The position numbers and the translations under genes were made by a program. A model generated the notes under the pieces. That model saw only the letters and a list, made by a program, of their open reading frames with translations, made no database searches and had not been told where the DNA came from. Shown in pieces: positions 36,400-44,514 of a DNA stretch of 64,000 bases (position 1 is the first letter of the stretch; each line of letters starts with the position of its first letter). The DNA comes from Massilia varians (GTDB lineage Bacteria > Pseudomonadota > Gammaproteobacteria > Burkholderiales > Burkholderiaceae_D). Where the stretch lies: positions 310,001-374,000 of the forward strand of contig NZ_AP026966.1 in the NCBI RefSeq assembly GCF_027923905.1, written 5' to 3'.

Positions 36400-37089
36400 T
36401 CAGGCGCCCAGTTTTTCCAGGCGGTAGCCGTAGCTGTAGACCGGTACCAGGCGGAATCCGTTCTCCGGACGCAGGCTGAGCTTGTTGCGCACGCGCGAAA
36501 CGTGGGTGTCCATGGTGCGCGAAGGCACGTCGGTATCGCGTACCCATACCGATTCATGAATATAGGCGCGCGACAGCGGACGGCCGATGTTACGGAAGAA
36601 CAGCAGCGCCAGCGAGAATTCCTTCTGGGTCACGTCGATGATCGAACCGTCCTTGAGCAGGCGTCCCGGGCGGGTCTCGAAGGTGAACGGACCGAACTGC
36701 AACTGCTCGGCGCTGTTCTGCGACGGGTAGGCGCGGCGCAGCAGGGCCGAGACGCGCGCCACCAGCTCGCCGCGGCGCAGCGGCTTGACCAGGTAGTCGT
36801 CGGCGCCCGCGGTCACGCCGGCAATGATGTCGTCCTCGGCGTTGTTGCCGACCAGGAAAATGACGGGCGCGTTGGCCGCCATTTTTTCCTTGGCGCGGCG
36901 CAGCACCTCGGTGCCCTCCATGTCGGGGACGTTCCAGTCCATGACCAGCAGGTCGGCATTTTCCTTGCGCAATTGCGCAATGCATTCCTTGGCGCTGTCA
37001 TACGGCTGGCAGCTGTGGCCGGCGGCTGTCAGCACCTGGCAAATGAGCTCAGCCTGGCTGCGGTCTTGTTCAAGAACGGCGATCTTCAT
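36400..37089 (-). CDS. OmpR/PhoB-type response regulator
   Basis: The 229-residue protein has a receiver domain (acidic residues around position 7-9, phospho-acceptor Asp51 in VMDWNVPD, Lys102 in LVKPLRRGE) followed by a winged-helix DNA-binding domain (from about 130; MDTHVSRVRNKL and FRLVPVYSYGYRLEKLGA). No sensor kinase gene lies next to it, so it is an orphan here, and its target genes cannot be named from sequence. Confidence 0.88.
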   Translation of the reverse strand: MKIAVLEQDRSQAELICQVLTAAGHSCQPYDSAKECIAQLRKENADLLVMDWNVPDMEGTEVLRRAKEKMAANAPVIFLVGNNAEDDIIAGVTAGADDYLVKPLRRGELVARVSALLRRAYPSQNSAEQLQFGPFTFETRPGRLLKDGSIIDVTQKEFSLALLFFRNIGRPLSRAYIHESVWVRDTDVPSRTMDTHVSRVRNKLSLRPENGFRLVPVYSYGYRLEKLGA

Positions 37090-37277
37090 AGGACATCTAC
37101 TGTTAAGGTTAGTCCTGTAGGAAGACTCCTACAAGGGTTAAACCGAATATAGCAGACTTTTACAAAATAGCGCTACAGCAAAATGGGGAATTTTCTTTTA
37201 GAAATGAAGTTCTGTTGTGTTCAGGCGAACACGGGCCCCGCGCTACACTTGTCAGTACGAAGTCACCGGGAGACGAT

Positions 37278-37835
37278 ATGTTGTTTCGACGCAAAAAGAA
37301 GGATGTCGTCGCGGCCGCGGCACCGGCCACGCCGGTCAGCGGCGCCGAGATCGAGGTGGTGCGCGAGCGCTGCCGCGAGATGGTACGCAAGCGGGCCCTG
37401 GTGTCGGCCGGGGTGGCCGCGGTGCCCTTGCCGGGCGTGGACGTGCTGTCGGACCTGAGCACCTTCACCCTGCTGGTGGAAGAGGTCAACAAGGAGTTCG
37501 GCCTGAGCCAGCAGCAGATCGAGCGCCTGCAGCCGCGCCTGCGGGTGCTGGCCTACCAGGCGGCGGCCTCGGTCGGCGGCATGCTGGTCGGGAAACTGGT
37601 GACCAAGCGGCTGGTGCTGGTGCTGTTCAAGCGCGCCGGCGTGAAGATCGCGGCCAAGACGGTGGCCAAGGTGGTACCGCTCGCGGGGCAGGTGGCCTCG
37701 GCGGCGATCGGCTTCGCCTTGTTCCGCAAGATGGGCTACCAGCATGTGGAGGCCTGCGCCAAGGTGGCGCGCGAGCTGCAGAAGCTGCAGCTGAGCGATG
37801 CGGCGGCGCAGCTGGATAAACAAATGCCCGCTTGA
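37278..37835 (+). CDS. DUF697-like membrane protein
   Basis: The 185-residue protein has a basic N-terminus (MLFRRKKKD), a helical region with KRALVSAGVAAVPLPGVDVLSDL, and two hydrophobic segments (VLAYQAAASVGGMLVGKLV and VVPLAGQVASAAIGFALF). This resembles the DUF697/YcjF family of small GTPase-associated membrane proteins, though no GTPase domain is present. ATG 37278 is preferred because GGGAGACG precedes it. The stop codon lies in the loop of the terminator that follows. Confidence 0.65.
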   Translation: MLFRRKKKDVVAAAAPATPVSGAEIEVVRERCREMVRKRALVSAGVAAVPLPGVDVLSDLSTFTLLVEEVNKEFGLSQQQIERLQPRLRVLAYQAAASVGGMLVGKLVTKRLVLVLFKRAGVKIAAKTVAKVVPLAGQVASAAIGFALFRKMGYQHVEACAKVARELQKLQLSDAAAQLDKQMPA

Positions 37836-37850
37836 GCGGGCATTTGTTTA
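37817..37850. terminator. Bidirectional intrinsic terminator between the DUF697-like gene and minE
   Basis: A perfect 15-bp stem TAAACAAATGCCCGC/GCGGGCATTTGTTTA with loop TTGA sits between two convergent genes, with A/T-rich bases on both sides. The TGA in the loop is also the stop codon of the plus-strand gene. Confidence 0.85.
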
Positions 37851-37866
37851 TCGGAACACGGATCGT

Positions 37867-38118
37867 TCAGGCGTCCGGCAGCACCACGTTCACGTCGAGC
37901 ACTTCCAGGTTGCCCTGGCGGTCGAGCGAGATCTTGATGTCGTCCGCGCTGACCTTGGTGTATTTCGAGATGACCTCGATCAGCTCGCGGTGCAGGGCCG
38001 GCAGGAAGTCCGGACCGGTCACGCTGCTGCGCTCGCGGGCGATGATGATCTGCAGGCGTTCCTTGGCGGCTGAAGCGCTCTTCTCTTTTTTCGGAAAGAG
38101 GAAATTGAGCAGTGCCAT
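37867..38118 (-). CDS. minE: Cell division topological specificity factor MinE
   Basis: The 83-residue protein starts [26 protein letters not shown], combining the membrane-targeting helix and MinD-contact region, followed by the beta-rich topological domain ([11 protein letters not shown]). MinE stimulates MinD ATPase and restricts MinCD to the poles. It begins directly after the minD stop. Confidence 0.95.
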   Translation of the reverse strand: MALLNFLFPKKEKSASAAKERLQIIIARERSSVTGPDFLPALHRELIEVISKYTKVSADDIKISLDRQGNLEVLDVNVVLPDA

Positions 38119-38119
38119 A

Positions 38120-38935
38120 TCACTTGGCTCCAAAAATGCGCTGGAACAAGCCCGGCTTTTCGTAGTTGGTGAAGCGCAGCGGACGCTCTTCGCCCAGGAA
38201 GCGGGCGATCACGTCCTCGTAGGCCTCGGCCACGTCGGTTCCCTTGAAATGGATCGCCGGGTTGCCCTGGTTCGAGGCGTGCAGCACCGATTCCGATTCG
38301 GGGATGATGCCGATCAGCGGGATGCGCAGGATTTCCTGCACGTCCTGGTAGGACAGCATTTCGTCGGCTTCCACGCGCTTCGGCGAGTAGCGGGTGATCA
38401 GGAGGTGTTCCTTGACCGGCTCCGAACCGCTCTGGGCGCGGCGCGACTTGGCTTGCAGGATGCCGAGGATGCGGTCCGAGTCGCGCACCGAGGACACTTC
38501 CGGATTGGTGACGATGATCGCCTCGTCCGCGAAGGTCAGCGCCATCAGCGCGCCGTGCTCGATGCCGGCCGGCGAATCGCAGATGATGAACTCGAAGCCC
38601 ATCTTGACCAGCTCGTTGAGCACGCGCTCGACGCCGTCTTCGCTCAGCGCTTCCTTGTCGCGCGTCTGCGAGGCCGGCAGGATGAACAGGTTGTCGGTGT
38701 GCTTGTCCTTGATCAGCGCCTGGTTCAGGGTCGCCTCGCCGTTGATCACATTGATCAGGTCATAGACCACGCGGCGTTCGCAGCCCATGATCAGGTCGAG
38801 GTTGCGCAGGCCGACGTCGAAGTCGATGACCGCGGTCTTGTGGCCGCGCAGGGCCAGGCCGCTGGAAAAGCTTGCGCTCGAAGTGGTTTTGCCCACACCG
38901 CCCTTGCCGGACGTCACAACAATAATTCTTGCCAC
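38120..38935 (-). CDS. minD: Septum site-determining protein MinD
   Basis: The 271-residue ATPase has the deviant Walker [11 protein letters not shown] (Lys11 and Lys16), switch region [10 protein letters not shown] and a C-terminal amphipathic membrane-targeting helix ([10 protein letters not shown]). It dimerises on the membrane with ATP and recruits MinC. It starts at GTG 38935, with AAAGGA in front. The order minC-minD-minE is the standard one. Confidence 0.95.
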   Translation of the reverse strand: MARIIVVTSGKGGVGKTTSSASFSSGLALRGHKTAVIDFDVGLRNLDLIMGCERRVVYDLINVINGEATLNQALIKDKHTDNLFILPASQTRDKEALSEDGVERVLNELVKMGFEFIICDSPAGIEHGALMALTFADEAIIVTNPEVSSVRDSDRILGILQAKSRRAQSGSEPVKEHLLITRYSPKRVEADEMLSYQDVQEILRIPLIGIIPESESVLHASNQGNPAIHFKGTDVAEAYEDVIARFLGEERPLRFTNYEKPGLFQRIFGAK

Positions 38936-38979
38936 AAAAAGGTCCTTTACAGTTCTAGCAGTATCTGCGGTCGAAGGGT

Positions 38980-39759
38980 TTATGCGCGGGATGCCGGCGC
39001 CAGCGACGAAATCGCCAGCCGGTCGCCGACCAGCTTGATCTGCGCCGGCTGGCGCGTCAGGTCATTCGGGAAGCCGTCGTCGAAGGTGCGGTACACGCCT
39101 GCGATCGACACCAGTTCCGGCTGCATCGACAGGGCAAAGATGCGCGCTTCCGGGTTGCCGGAAGCGCCCGCCAGTGCCCGGCCGTTCAGGGGCGCGTACA
39201 CGTGGATGCTGCCGTCGGCGATGATTTCCGCGCCATTGTTGACGACCGCGGTGATGATCAGGTCGGTGCCGCGCGCATAGATGCGCTGGCCGGCACGCAC
39301 CGGGGTGTCGATGATCATGGCCGCCGCCGGCGCGGGCGCCGGGGCTGGTTCGGGCGCTGGGGTGGGCGCGATCGTGGGTGCCGGGGCCGGCGCGGCCGCG
39401 GCTGGCACTTCCTTCGCTTCGGGAGCGCGCACGCCGCTCGAACCGTCGTCCAGCGACAGGCCGTGGGCGCGGATCGCATCCGCCATGTCCGGACCGGCGC
39501 CGCGCACGGCCACCGCATTGAGCCGGTATTTCTTCAGCAGCGCCACCAGGGCCGGCCAGTCGATGGCCGGGCTTTCATGGGCGATGGCGGCGATGTCGAT
39601 CACCGCGAATTCGTCCTCGAAGAAGTCCGAGACCCCGCCGGTCATCTGGTTCAGCGCCGCGTCGATCGTGGCCGGGTCGGCCGAATGCAGGATCGTCGAA
39701 ATGGCGACGACCGTCGAGATCTTGATTTCGATGGGCAGTGAGGATGGGGTCTTCAGCAT
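38980..39759 (-). CDS. minC: Septum site-determining protein MinC
   Basis: The 259-residue protein inhibits FtsZ polymerisation. It has an N-terminal MinC_N domain (SLPIEIKISTVVAISTILH), a long Pro/Ala-rich linker near residues 125-155, and a C-terminal beta-helix (TPVRAGQRIYARGTDLIITAVVNNGAEI, GNPEARIFAL). The linker is longer than in E. coli MinC. Confidence 0.93.
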   Translation of the reverse strand: MLKTPSSLPIEIKISTVVAISTILHSADPATIDAALNQMTGGVSDFFEDEFAVIDIAAIAHESPAIDWPALVALLKKYRLNAVAVRGAGPDMADAIRAHGLSLDDGSSGVRAPEAKEVPAAAAPAPAPTIAPTPAPEPAPAPAPAAAMIIDTPVRAGQRIYARGTDLIITAVVNNGAEIIADGSIHVYAPLNGRALAGASGNPEARIFALSMQPELVSIAGVYRTFDDGFPNDLTRQPAQIKLVGDRLAISSLAPASRA

Positions 39760-40056
39760 AAAACGGTCTGGTTGGCGTTGCGCTCGTGCATTCTACTGTG
39801 AAATTTGACCGAAAGGACATTTACGTACGCATGATTCCTAGTAGAAATGAATGTTGCCACTACCAGGCGTTGACCGTTCAAAAATATGTGCGCAAGACGG
39901 TGACAGCCTGTCATGGCGCGGTTGTAATCGGTGGATAAGCTGATAAGATTGATTTCGATTAAACATGGGCTTTGCGCAAACCGTAAGATGCATGCTTTTC
40001 GGCCCTGCCGTCAGTATTAACATTCCCCGGCCAGACCGGGAACTAGGGAGAGCAAC

Positions 40057-41234
40057 ATGGAAGACGTCGTCATCGTGGCCGCCGGCCGCACGCCAGTCGG
40101 TAAATTCGGCGGCACGCTGGCCAAGATACCTGCCGCCGAACTCGGCGCGCACGTGATTCGCCAACTGCTGGCCAAGACCGGCATCGATCCGCCTCGGTCA
40201 GCGAGGTGATCATGGGCCAGGTCCTCACCGCCGGCGCCGGCCAGAACCCAGCCCGCCAGGCCGTCATCAAGGGCGGACTGCCCGACATGGTGCCGGCCCA
40301 AACCATCAACATGGTCTGCGGCAGCGGCCTGAAGGCTACCCACCTGGCGGCCCAGGCCATCAAGTGCGGCGACGCCGAGATCGTCATCGCCGGCGGCCAG
40401 GAAAACATGAGCGCCTCGCCGCACGTGCTGAACGGCTCGCGCGACGGTTTCCGCATGGGCGACGCCAAGCTGGTCGACACCATGATCGTCGATGGCCTGT
40501 GGGATGTGTACAACCAGTACCACATGGGCGTGACCGCCGAGAACGTGGCGCGCAAGTACGAGGTCTCGCGCGCCGAGCAGGATGAATTCGCGCTGCAGTC
40601 GCAGCTCAAGGCCGAAGCCGCCCAGAAGGCCGGCAAGTTCAAGGACGAGATCATCCCCGTCGAGATCCCGTCCAGGAAGGGCCCGACCATCTTCGACACC
40701 GACGAATACCCGAAGCACGGCTCGACCCTGGAAGCGCTGAGCGGACTGCGCCCGGCCTTCAACAAGGAAGGCAGCGTCACCGCCGGCAACGCCTCCGGCA
40801 TCAACGACGGCGCCGCGGCCGTCATCATGATGAGCGCGTCGAAGGCGAAAGAGCTGGGCCTGACCCCGCTGGCGCGCATCAAGGCCTACGCATCGGCCGG
40901 CCTGGATCCGTCGATCATGGGCATGGGCCCGGTCTCGGCCACCCAGCTGTGCCTCAAGAAGGCCGGCTGGACCCACGAAGACATCGACCTGATGGAAATC
41001 AACGAGGCGTTCGCGGCCCAGGCCATCGCGGTCAACAAGGAAATGGGCTGGGATACCTCGAAGATCAACGTGAACGGCGGCGCGATCGCGCTGGGACACC
41101 CGATCGGCGCCTCCGGCTGCCGCGTGCTGGTCACCCTGCTGCACGAGATGGTGCGCCGCGACGCCAAGCGCGGCCTGGCCAGCCTGTGCATCGGCGGCGG
41201 CATGGGCGTGGCGCTGGCGGTCGAGCGCGACTGA
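40057..41234 (+). pseudogene. phaA: Acetyl-CoA C-acetyltransferase PhaA, with one-base frameshift in this sequence
   Basis: From ATG 40057 (GGGAG ribosome site) the frame reads [19 protein letters not shown]... to ...GIDPPRSAR and stops at 40207-40209; the rest of the thiolase continues in another frame from about 40191 ([15 protein letters not shown]). A missing G in the CCG/CCT region near 40189-40193 explains this: restoring one base gives 392 residues, the normal PhaA length. The remainder is intact: Cys in [20 protein letters not shown], and [16 protein letters not shown]. PhaA condenses two acetyl-CoA to acetoacetyl-CoA for polyhydroxybutyrate. Either a real recent mutation or a sequencing error is possible. 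Confidence 0.85.
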
Positions 41235-41303
41235 AGCGATACCCGGGACGGCCCGCGGCCGTTCCTCGAACAGCAGTGACTGACAACAAAACTGGAGAAG
41301 ACA

Positions 41304-42044
41304 ATGGCACGAGTAGCATTGGTGACGGGCGGCATGGGCGGTCTGGGCGAAGCGGTGTGCATCAAGCTGGCCGCGTTGGGTTACAAGGTCGTCACTACAT
41401 ATTCGCCGGGGAACAAGAAGGCAGAGAGCTGGCTGAGCCAGATGAAAGAGCAAGGCTACGACTTCCGGGCCTATCCCTGCGACGTGTCCGATTACGATTC
41501 GGCCCAGGCCTGCGTGCGCCAGGTCGAGCAGGAAGTCGGCCCGGTCGACGTGCTGGTGAACAACGCCGGCATCACCCGCGACATGACCTTCAAGAAGATG
41601 GACAAGCCAAACTGGGATGCGGTCATGAAGACCAACCTGGATTCCGTGTTCAACATGACCAAGCCGGTCTGCGACGGCATGGTCGAGCGCGGCTGGGGCC
41701 GGATCATCAACATTTCGTCGGTGAACGGCCAAAAGGGCGCCTTCGGCCAGACCAACTATTCGGCGGCCAAGGCCGGCATGCACGGCTTCACCAAGGCCCT
41801 GGCGCTGGAAGTGGCGCGCAAGGGCGTCACCGTCAACACCATCTCGCCGGGCTACATCGGCACCAAGATGGTGATGGACATCCCGAGCGAAGTGCTGGAA
41901 TCCAAGATCATCCCGCAGATTCCGATGGGCCGCCTGGGCAAGCCGGAGGAAGTCGCCGGCCTGGTCGCGTACCTGTCGTCGGAAGAGGCGGCGTTCGTGA
42001 CTGGTGCGAACATCGCGATTAATGGCGGGCAGCATATGCAGTAA
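41304..42044 (+). CDS. phaB: Acetoacetyl-CoA reductase
   Basis: The 246-residue short-chain dehydrogenase reduces acetoacetyl-CoA to 3-hydroxybutyryl-CoA with NADPH. It has the coenzyme loop TGGMGGLGEAV, NNAGITRD and catalytic Tyr/Lys in TNYSAAKAGMHG, and ends in ITGG-like NGGQHMQ. TGGAGAAG precedes the start. It is 69 bases after phaA and closes with a terminator, so phaAB form an operon. No PHA synthase gene is in the window. Confidence 0.93.
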   Translation: MARVALVTGGMGGLGEAVCIKLAALGYKVVTTYSPGNKKAESWLSQMKEQGYDFRAYPCDVSDYDSAQACVRQVEQEVGPVDVLVNNAGITRDMTFKKMDKPNWDAVMKTNLDSVFNMTKPVCDGMVERGWGRIINISSVNGQKGAFGQTNYSAAKAGMHGFTKALALEVARKGVTVNTISPGYIGTKMVMDIPSEVLESKIIPQIPMGRLGKPEEVAGLVAYLSSEEAAFVTGANIAINGGQHMQ

Positions 42045-42083
42045 TGCTTGCCCGAGGGCGAAACAAGTTCTTCTAACTCAGAA

Positions 42084-42118
42084 CGGCCTGGACGAGCGAT
42101 TGTCCGGGCCGATTTTTT
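42084..42118 (+). terminator. Intrinsic terminator of phaAB
   Basis: The stem CGGCCTGGAC/GTCCGGGCCG (one T-G wobble pair) is followed by ATTTTTT, starting 39 bases past the phaB stop. Confidence 0.85.
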
Positions 42119-42126
42119 GAGACCGC

Positions 42127-42493
42127 TCCTGCTCGCAAAGCCGCTTGTTTGTCTTCGGGATCGGCTTGGAGACATCCCGGGTAAGTTGACTATTTTGCAG
42201 GACTATAATGCGCTATGCCATTTGAATCGTCGCGAGTTAGTACGCAACGATATCCGGGTGAGCGGAATCTTTTGGATGACCGCGTCGACGGCCTGTCCTT
42301 TCACATTTACCAAACGGTTAATCGCCTCGTGTTGCACCAAGATTTTCGGATTCTTGCACAGCGCGCGTGCGAGCAGAATACGCTGTTGCAGTCCACCCGA
42401 CAGGCCGATACCGATATCACTGACCTGGCCGCCAAGGGTCATGTCGATAGCGAGCGTGAAGCGCGACTGAACAAGCAGGGCTGGTAGGTGCAC
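42127..42493 (-). pseudogene. Decayed C-terminal fragment of a second bacteriocin-export ABC transporter
   Basis: On the minus strand this stretch parallels the end of the exporter at 44515-46660: SDIGIGLSGGLQQRILLARA (signature loop), LCKNPKILVQHEAINRLV (Walker B region, with the catalytic DEAT changed to HEAI), IQKIPLTRI, then, after frameshifts and a stop, residues equivalent to the C-terminal EDKQAA near 42150. The upstream two-thirds of the transporter is absent. It is a relic, most likely of an older second exporter copy at the edge of the island. Confidence 0.7.
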
Positions 42494-42971
42494 ATCTAGC
42501 GCAAGGGCAGCAAAGACAAATTAATATCCAATACACAGCAGCGATGCTATCGCCGCATCGCCAAGCCGCGTGCGCATCGCGCACGTATTTGCCGGCATGG
42601 CCCAAATGGGCGGGAAAGCGCAGCATTCCATCGGCCGAGGGAAACGCTGAACTAATCGGTTTCGAACAGCTTTTGGTGCTTTTCCTGTAATCGCGACGCG
42701 CAGTAAGGGATTTCCGGCGCGATTAATGCGCCAGAGGACTGAATCAGCCGGTTTTCGTGCATAACTCGAGGGGTTGCCGCACTCAAAAACCAAATTGGGT
42801 ATATGCTTGTCCAAGGAACCTGCGTGCCATTTGTAAATACCTTTGCTATGCCTCATGCATAGAATGAAGCTAACCCATGTTTAACTGCCCCGATATTGTT
42901 GCCCGATTATATAAAAAAAGAGATTATAAATTGCCGTTGTATGACGGCGATTTAAACAAATTGGAGAGAAG
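42494..42971. other. Gene-free, AT-richer stretch with a possible insertion-sequence remnant
   Basis: No intact gene is visible. On the minus strand around 42550-42770, MECCAFPPIWA in one frame and GHAGKYVRDAHAAW in the next weakly resemble the 'MEAC...WAR...LGH...YVR' region of IS110-type transposases, as if frameshifted. The match is too short to be sure. The last 120 bases are AT-rich and probably hold the promoter of the bacteriocin-like gene. Confidence 0.25.
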
Positions 42972-43193
42972 ATGAATGTTTTAACGTTTGACGAAATCGA
43001 TATGGTTTCTGGTGGTGATCGAGGTGATGCAACGGCAAACGGCGCTGCTGTTGGCGCGGCCCTTGGCGCTGGCCTGCGTGGCGCAGCAACCGGCGCACGT
43101 ATGGGCATCGCTCTGGGTGCTGCTGGTGCCTTGGGCGGCGCCGTCATCGGCGGTCTCGTCGGCTACTCGGCATACGAGATCGGCAAGGAGTAA
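42972..43193 (+). CDS. Double-glycine-leader bacteriocin-like peptide precursor
   Basis: The 73-residue peptide begins MNVLTFDEIDMVSGG, a double-glycine leader with the usual leader hydrophobics and a GG cleavage site at 14-15. The ~58-residue core is very rich in Gly and Ala with many GxxxG-type motifs (GAALGAG, GARMG, GGAVIGG, GGLVG) and ends SAYEIGKE. This matches class II bacteriocins/microcin V-like peptides that insert into membranes. GGAGAGAAG precedes the ATG. The C39-type exporter and HlyD adaptor needed for its maturation and release lie 1.3-6 kb away on the other strand. Identity as a bacteriocin is inferred. Confidence 0.72.
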   Translation: MNVLTFDEIDMVSGGDRGDATANGAAVGAALGAGLRGAATGARMGIALGAAGALGGAVIGGLVGYSAYEIGKE

Positions 43194-43202
43194 TACGTGA
43201 TT

Positions 43203-43226
43203 TGGTCCGCCTCGCGAGGCGGACCA
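43203..43226 (+). terminator. Hairpin after the bacteriocin-like gene
   Basis: A perfect 10-bp stem TGGTCCGCCT/AGGCGGACCA with loop CGCG begins 10 bases past the stop. The following T-run is weak, so it could act as a partial terminator letting some transcription reach the next small gene, or as an mRNA-stabilising hairpin. Confidence 0.55.
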
Positions 43227-43357
43227 GAAAACGATTTTGATTCCTTATGTTATCTTGAAGTGTGATGGGATAGGTGATATATTGCACTACATTAGTAACA
43301 TCATTAACCTGAATTAACTCAGGATAGTGTTTATAATGCGCTGCATTTGGAGTAGAG

Positions 43358-43657
43358 ATGGCATCTCAATTGTCCTCCCGACAGAAATTTTCGGGTTACA
43401 CCTTATTTGCGACCATCGTAGCGGTTGGTGCAATTACATTACCTATGATGTTCGGTGACAGAATCACCATCTCCCCGCTCGTGCTTTTCCTCGCGGCAAT
43501 CATTCCTAATTTGTTTATCCATCAAATCGGGCCAAGCAAGGAAAAGGAGAATAGTGTAATGTCCTCTAGAATATTCCTCCTGCGAATTGCTGCTTCTGCT
43601 GCTTCTGCATTCGTTATACTTGGCATTTATCATATTGCTTACACATTAGGGTCGTAG
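43358..43657 (+). CDS. Small membrane protein, candidate bacteriocin immunity protein
   Basis: The 99-residue protein has three predicted membrane helices (YTLFATIVAVGAITLPMMFG; SPLVLFLAAIIPNLFI; RIFLLRIAASAASAFVILGI) joined by short charged loops. It resembles no family I can name. Its size, topology and position 165 bases after a double-glycine peptide on the same strand suit an immunity protein, but this is inference. TTGGAGTAG precedes the ATG. Codon use is more AT-rich than in the flanking core genes, consistent with acquisition by transfer. Confidence 0.6.
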   Translation: MASQLSSRQKFSGYTLFATIVAVGAITLPMMFGDRITISPLVLFLAAIIPNLFIHQIGPSKEKENSVMSSRIFLLRIAASAASAFVILGIYHIAYTLGS

Positions 43658-43689
43658 GCCCTGCCCGGTATATTGTCCGTTGCAGGATA

Positions 43690-44190
43690 AATTGGAGCTG
43701 AAGTCCATTACTTATGGCGCTGGACGATACGATCGAGCGGCGGCGTGGCGCCAAGGTTGCGCTAAGGGCATTTATCGTGATCCGGTACGCTCGAGCGACG
43801 GCCACTTCGTAAAGGCCAGCGGCTTGCGTTGGCTATGCCTGATGCGCGTTGCGTCAATACCGTGGCAATGCGATGCTGGGCGCTGCCGTTCTGCTCTGTG
43901 CTGGCGCCGTCCGAGCGTTATTACCAGAACCGGGGGGGCGCCCGACAAGCTGACCGACCGCGCTCGCCAATTGCTGTTGAAGTCAAGTGCTGGGTACCCG
44001 ACCGCACGACCGTGGTCGTCGCCGACAGCAGCTTGGCAGCGTTGAAGCTGCTTGGGGCGACGCGTCGCAAACTCCGCGTCATCACCCGTTTGCGACTCGA
44101 CGCCGCTTTGTATGATCCGGCGCAACAGCATGCATCCGGCGCACGTGGAAGAATCAGTAAGCAGCTCAAGCGCGCCCAGTTCCTAGACTG
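43690..44190 (+). pseudogene. Decayed DDE transposase (IS701-like) remnant
   Basis: Pieces of one transposase appear in shifting frames: LDDTIERRRGAK, then AKGIYRDPVRSSDGHFVKASGLRW, WALPFCSVLAPSERYY, KLTDRARQLLLKS and finally WVPDRTTVVVADSSLAALKLL with RLRLDAALYDPA. These are in the order found in IS701/DDE_5-type transposases. At least three frameshifts and internal stops are needed to join them. No terminal repeats were found. Confidence 0.65.
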
Positions 44191-44514
44191 ATTTGCCAAC
44201 CGTGCACCCTGCCTGATAGGGATTGATTGAGAGCTTCGTCGTCCGCTTTCCAGTTGCTCGTGCGGTACTTCTATGGAGCTCGTTTCATCCGCTCAGGCTA
44301 CCTGACCTGCAGGATCTACGCTGATCGAGCCTGATTTGCGCAACAAAGCCGTGCCGAGCTGCAGGTTGACTTGCTGAACTACGTGGGCCCGACAACCTCC
44401 ATATTCCGAAGAGGCGCCACCGGCCCCAAACCATTATCATCGTAGACAAAGAATGTTAGAACAGCAGTCGGAGTCATTCGTTAAGCACGTTTATGATCAA
44501 GCGACAGTCGAACT
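44191..44514. other. Gene-free spacer before the exporter gene
   Basis: No convincing coding frame is present in these 324 bases. The first part is probably the eroded tail of the transposase remnant; multiple stops occur in all frames. No terminator with a clear U-tail is seen for the convergent exporter gene. Confidence 0.3.

Noticed and set aside
40206..41234. A separate shorter thiolase gene starting at GTG 40206
   Set aside because: There is no ribosome site, and the missing N-terminus is present just upstream in another frame, so a single frameshifted phaA explains both.
42988..43200. Alternative 70-codon frame over the bacteriocin-like gene
   Set aside because: It has no ribosome site and no coherent protein features, while the overlapping frame has a double-glycine leader and a good ribosome site.
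43829..44191. Intact 120-residue gene
   Set aside because: Its C-terminal half is transposase sequence continuing from other frames upstream, so it is part of a decayed transposase.
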